DNA from: Gammaproteobacteria bacterium
GTDB lineage: Bacteria > Pseudomonadota > Gammaproteobacteria > Pseudomonadales > Azotimanducaceae
Assembly (NCBI GenBank): GCA_009839405.1
Contig: VXPR01000404.1
Location: 1 to 8,791, forward strand
Length of the DNA stretch: 8,791 nt
Direction: 5' to 3'
Part shown: positions 6,433 to 8,791 of the stretch, piece after piece
Numbering within the stretch: the stretch's first letter is position 1
How the letters are laid out: the number at the start of each line of letters is the position of its first letter
The notes under the pieces: generated by a model
Databases searched by the model: none
Told to the model about the DNA's origin: nothing
The model's input: the letters and a program-made list of their open reading frames with translations, nothing else
Program-made: the position numbers and the translations under genes

Positions 6433-6454
6433 GCCACGTGCCGCCGCATGTGGC
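6433..6454. promoter_or_regulatory. Imperfect 8-6-8 dyad in a divergent spacer, candidate operator
   Basis: GCCACGTG, a 6-bp centre CCGCCG, then CATGTGGC: 7 of 8 positions are symmetric. It lies 59 bp from the crotonase start and 18 bp before the GTG of the opposite gene, in the 97-bp spacer (6375-6471) that must contain both promoters. It could bind a dimeric regulator or form an mRNA hairpin upstream of the second gene. No regulator gene is adjacent, and no clear -10/-35 pair was identified. Confidence 0.4.
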
Positions 6455-6471
6455 CCGCAAGGGAATGCCTC

Positions 6472-7083
6472 GTGAGGACCGACCTCTTTCGCTCGCCGCG
6501 CCTTTGGCTATGGGCCGCTCCGGGCCTCATGTGGCTGCTGTTCTGCCTTTGGTACACGAACACGTCCGGGGCGATCTCGGAGCCGGAACGGGAGGCGTTC
6601 CTCGAGGCGGCGGCACAGATGGGATGGGGCGACGAACGGCTCGCTAGCATCGAACGCTTCATGGAGCAAGACGATGGCGGCCAGTTCCTCATGGTCAACC
6701 TGCTTGACCTCGCGGACGACCCGGAAGCGGGTGCGAACATGAGCCGCTACATGGAGCACATGCTCCCGGCGCTGCTTGAGAGGGCCTGCCATCCGACGTT
6801 TGCCGGCGATGTCGTCCATCAGGCGATGGATCTGGCGGGCATCGAGGGCGCCGAGACATGGGGCTCCGTCGGCATCGTCCGCTACCGAAGTCGGCGCGAT
6901 CTTCTGGAAATCGCCATGAATCCGGTGTTCTCGGACAAGCACGACTACAAGATCGAGGCCCTCGCCAAGACCATCGCCGTTCCGATCGCACCGAGCATCT
7001 ATCTCAGCGACCTGCGCCTCTTCCTGCTGCTCGTGCTGCTAGCCGTCATCGGCATCGCCAACGCCCTCTGGGCCCGGCGCTGA
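6472..7083 (+). CDS. Double-TM protein with a DUF1330-like central domain
   Basis: 203 residues with a hydrophobic helix at each end (about 10-28 and 182-200) and a soluble domain between. The domain contains QFLMVNLLDL (71-80), YMEHMLPALLERACHPTF (93-110), VGIVRYRSRRDLLEIAMNP (133-151) and FSDKHDYKIEAL (153-164). This pattern recalls the DUF1330 / dimeric α-β barrel (ferredoxin-like) families, but the assignment is tentative and no catalytic residue can be named. With both helices in the membrane, the soluble part would sit on one side, probably periplasmic. The GTG start at 6472 is chosen because AAGGGA sits 7 nt upstream; the frame is open from 6406 but the extra residues are not protein-like. 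The GST-like gene follows 128 nt downstream on the same strand. Confidence 0.75.
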   Translation: MRTDLFRSPRLWLWAAPGLMWLLFCLWYTNTSGAISEPEREAFLEAAAQMGWGDERLASIERFMEQDDGGQFLMVNLLDLADDPEAGANMSRYMEHMLPALLERACHPTFAGDVVHQAMDLAGIEGAETWGSVGIVRYRSRRDLLEIAMNPVFSDKHDYKIEALAKTIAVPIAPSIYLSDLRLFLLLVLLAVIGIANALWARR

Positions 7084-7101
7084 CGGCACCGACTCCGAGG
7101 T

Positions 7102-7131
7102 TGCCTGAAGTCAGGCACGGGCGACCCGTGC
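7102..7131. terminator. Two overlapping hairpins after the double-TM gene
   Basis: TGCCTG/CAGGCA with loop AAGT (7102-7117) overlaps GCACGGG/CCCGTGC with loop CGA (7115-7131). The two share 7115-7117, so they are mutually exclusive at the base. They begin 18 nt after the stop codon. No T-run follows, so intrinsic termination is uncertain; a repeat module or a processing/stability element is equally likely. The rest of 7084-7211 shows nothing else. Confidence 0.45.
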
Positions 7132-7211
7132 GTCCCCGTCCTTGGCGCTTAAGCTGCCCTGGCAATGGATGGCAGAATGGAACTCCCGCTTCGAACTTGA
7201 GCTCCCATCGA

Positions 7212-8246
7212 ATGCCAATTCACGACCGCATTGCCCTGCGGGGCGCCCCAGGCTCGCCCTATACACGCAAGATGCTGGCGGTGCTGCGCTACCGGCGCAT
7301 CCCCTATCGGTTCCTCGTAGGCGGCTTAGGGCCGGCGGACGAGACGTTGCCGAGGCCCAAGGTGGAACTCTTGCCCACGTTCTACTTCGAGAACGAAGCG
7401 CAAGAGGCGGGCATCGAGGCGGTGGTGGATTCCACGCCCATCATCCGGCGGCTTGAGGAGGAGGCGCTAGGACGTTCGGTGATTCCCACCGACCCCGCCC
7501 TCGCCTTCATCAACTATCTCATCGAGGACTATGCCGATGAGTGGCTGACCAAGCCAATGTTCCACTACCGTTGGTACTACGACGACGACATCCGTCTCGC
7601 CGGGGAAATCCTGCCTCGCTGGCGCAACCTCGCCGGCTCTGACGAGGCCATTGCGCCCATGTCGCAGTTCGTGCGCGAGCGGCAGATCGGGCGGCTCTAT
7701 GTGGTGGGCAGCAACGACACCACCGCGCCCGTGATCGAGGCCAGCTACCGTCGCTTCCTTACCGTGCTCGACAGCTGCATCGTCGGCGGCCCATTCCTCT
7801 TCGGCGCCCGCCCTTCGAGTGCCGACTTTGGCCTCTACGGCCAGCTCACCCAACTCGCCGCCTTCGATCCCACGCCAGCGCGCCTCACCGAGGCCACCGC
7901 ACCCCGAGTCCTTGCCTGGGTGCAGTCCGTGGACGACCTCTCGGGCCTGGAACCGCAGGACGACGATTGGATCGACCGCGCCAACGTCCCTGCCTCGCTG
8001 ACCGCGTTGCTTACCGAAGCCGGCCGCACCTACGTTCCGGCACTCTTGGCCAACGCCCGCGCCATCGACACCGGCGCGGAACAGGTGCAAGCGGAAATCG
8101 ACGGCCAGCGCTGGATGCAGCCGCCGTTCCCGTACCAAGCCAAGTGCCTGCAATGGGTACGCCAGGAATACGCCCGCCTAACCGGCGAGGACCGGACGGC
8201 CGCGGAGAAGATCCTGGCGGGTACGGGGTGCGAAGCGCTGTTCTAG
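7212..8246 (+). CDS. Long glutathione S-transferase-fold protein
   Basis: 344 residues. The N-terminal thioredoxin-like domain (about 5-90) has RGAPGSPYTRKM (10-21, active-site loop with Ser15 and Tyr17), the cis-Pro segment LLPTFYFE (Pro55) and the glutathione-contact motif DSTPI (73-77). The helical GST C domain (about 95-245) includes GPFLFGARPSSADFGLYGQL (193-212), with the S-x-D helix-capping box. Canonical GSTs are 200-230 residues; the remaining residues 260-344 form an extension with no family that I recognise. It may conjugate or reduce electrophiles with glutathione, but the substrate is unknown and a non-catalytic role is possible. ATG at 7212 gives the expected N terminus; the ribosome site is poor (GAG 10 nt upstream). 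The frame is open back to 6858 across the previous gene, which is not coding. Confidence 0.85.
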   Translation: MPIHDRIALRGAPGSPYTRKMLAVLRYRRIPYRFLVGGLGPADETLPRPKVELLPTFYFENEAQEAGIEAVVDSTPIIRRLEEEALGRSVIPTDPALAFINYLIEDYADEWLTKPMFHYRWYYDDDIRLAGEILPRWRNLAGSDEAIAPMSQFVRERQIGRLYVVGSNDTTAPVIEASYRRFLTVLDSCIVGGPFLFGARPSSADFGLYGQLTQLAAFDPTPARLTEATAPRVLAWVQSVDDLSGLEPQDDDWIDRANVPASLTALLTEAGRTYVPALLANARAIDTGAEQVQAEIDGQRWMQPPFPYQAKCLQWVRQEYARLTGEDRTAAEKILAGTGCEALF

Positions 8247-8251
8247 TGCCT

Positions 8252-8281
8252 CGTAGGAGTGGGACAAACCCGTCCCCTACG
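8252..8281. terminator. Terminator-like hairpin after the GST gene
   Basis: An interrupted stem begins 6 nt after the GST stop. CGTAG (8252-8256) pairs with CTACG (8277-8281), and GGGAC (8261-8265) pairs with GTCCC (8272-8276), with a GAGT bulge on the left arm and loop AAACCC. No T-run follows on either strand. It is well placed to end the rightward transcript, but it also resembles a small interspersed palindrome. Confidence 0.5.
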
Positions 8282-8300
8282 GCCCCTCGACCGGCCACGG

Positions 8301-8404
8301 CTAGGGGCTGCGCCGTAGAAAACGGCGCGTGCGCCGGAGTTGAGTACTGGAAGAAGCCCCCCTTAAGAAAAGCGAGGCGCTTTTCGACTCCCTCGCAAGG
8401 GGGG
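8301..8404. repeat. Dispersed palindromic intergenic repeat, right copy (inverted)
   Basis: This is the reverse-complement partner of 1-145, about 8.2 kb away. It contains a GCGCCGT/ACGGCGC hairpin with loop AGAAA (8310-8328). It also contains a long palindrome: outer arms CCCCCCTT (8357-8364) and AAGGGGGG (8397-8404), inner GAAAAGCG/CGCTTTTC with loop AGG (8367-8385). The 26-bp core is identical to the left copy, while the left tandem array is reduced to one module here. It sits between the convergent GST and MBL genes. The remaining 8405-8476 is GC-rich and shows no further feature. Confidence 0.8.
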
Positions 8405-8476
8405 AGTGACAGGAAGGCCCTCGCATCCCCACAAACGGCGGTGGCGGGCGGGGGTCGGCAGAGGCGCCAGGGCGCG

Positions 8477-8791
8477 TTAGCGAACGTGAATGTCCATCCC
8501 CCCCGCCGGCAGCTCGAATACCATGCCTTCGGTGGTGAGCACCGCATCGCTCGGCAAGTCGCGACGGAACATCTGCTCGAGCAGGTGGTTTCGTGGTGCC
8601 GGCACGAAGTGATAGAGGGCGAGCATGCGCACATTCGCTTCCTGCGCCAGCGGCGCAAGGTGGGCGGCATGGGCGTGGTAGTCCTGGATGTCGTGCAAGA
8701 TGGTGGCGGCGCGGATGCGGCCGGAGTTTCTGGCCGCAGCTTCCATTCCGGCGATGATCGGCAGCGACAGGGCATCGTGCAGCAACAGGTC
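8477..8791 (-). CDS. MBL-fold metallo-hydrolase, C-terminal part (gene runs off the right edge)
   Basis: Only the last 104 residues are inside the window; the N-terminal HxHxDH metal motif would lie to the right. The fragment starts DLLLHDA, the conserved strand of RNase Z / arylsulfatase-like metallo-β-lactamase-fold proteins. It continues ILHDIQDYHAHAAHLAPLAQEANVRMLALYHFVPAP, the helix plus the final metal-ligand histidine (LALYH) typical of the group. It ends FELPAGGMDIHVR. The reaction cannot be set from this fragment; hydrolysis of a phosphodiester, sulfate ester, lactone or thioester are all possible in the family. An in-frame TTG at 8783-8785 is not a credible start, because the coding frame continues through the edge. 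It converges on the GST gene with a 230-bp repeat-bearing spacer between. Confidence 0.82.
   Translation of the reverse strand, partial: DLLLHDALSLPIIAGMEAAARNSGRIRAATILHDIQDYHAHAAHLAPLAQEANVRMLALYHFVPAPRNHLLEQMFRRDLPSDAVLTTEGMVFELPAGGMDIHVR

Noticed and set aside
6858..7211. 118-codon N-terminal extension of the GST-like protein
   Set aside because: It overlaps the double-TM gene out of frame and is Arg/Pro-rich; the GST fold starts right after ATG 7212.
7467..8153. 228-codon minus-strand frame opposite the GST-like gene
   Set aside because: Antisense shadow with Gly/Ala/Val-rich composition and no motif.
1..8404. Composite transposon or genomic island bounded by the inverted repeats
   Set aside because: No transposase, integrase or target duplication is visible, the genes inside are ordinary metabolic genes, and composition is uniform across the boundary.
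8011..8775. 254-codon minus-strand frame across the repeat and the MBL gene
   Set aside because: Arg/Pro/Ser-rich translation in a different frame from the MBL fragment; it runs through the intergenic repeat and the GST 3' end.

Overview
The window is high-GC (well over 60% by eye), gene-dense chromosomal DNA. The protein families point to a proteobacterium, most likely an uncultured gammaproteobacterium: a hexameric NADP-type glutamate dehydrogenase close to E. coli GdhA, DUF1499, GST and crotonase paralogues, and lipoprotein and Sec signals. That taxonomic call is inference; there is no rRNA, tRNA or marker gene. I see no transposase, integrase, CRISPR array, plasmid function or phage gene.

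Layout, left to right. Bases 1-145 are an intergenic palindromic repeat whose right edge contains the stop codon of an AqpS-like aquaporin (142-807, minus). Upstream of the aquaporin on the same strand lies gdhA (894-2252, minus). A 232-bp divergent spacer separates gdhA from a translationally coupled pair on the plus strand: a three-TM DUF1499 protein (2485-3213) and an exported VOC/bleomycin-resistance-fold protein (3228-3701). A convergent spacer with stem-loops follows, then a minus-strand pair: a lipoprotein-type adenosine deaminase (3881-5353) and, upstream of it, a crotonase-fold enzyme (5493-6374), separated by a spacer full of short palindromes. A 97-bp divergent spacer carrying a dyad leads to a plus-strand pair: a double-TM DUF1330-like protein (6472-7083) and a long GST-fold protein (7212-8246). 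The last spacer holds a terminator-like hairpin and a second, inverted copy of the repeat at bases 1-145. The window ends in the C-terminal part of an MBL-fold hydrolase (8477 to the right edge, minus).

How the genes work together: the strand switches after every one or two genes, so this is a set of small transcription units, not one operon or island. The only metabolic thread is nitrogen. Adenosine deaminase would release ammonia outside the cytoplasm and GdhA would fix ammonia onto 2-oxoglutarate, but nothing in the sequence shows co-regulation. Crotonase, GST, VOC and MBL genes suggest lipid, xenobiotic or small-molecule turnover.

The most distinctive content is non-coding: a large inverted repeat with a 17-bp tandem expansion in one copy, and a family of short palindromes, mostly with 3-nt loops, in the spacers. 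I do not see a convincing new multi-gene system.
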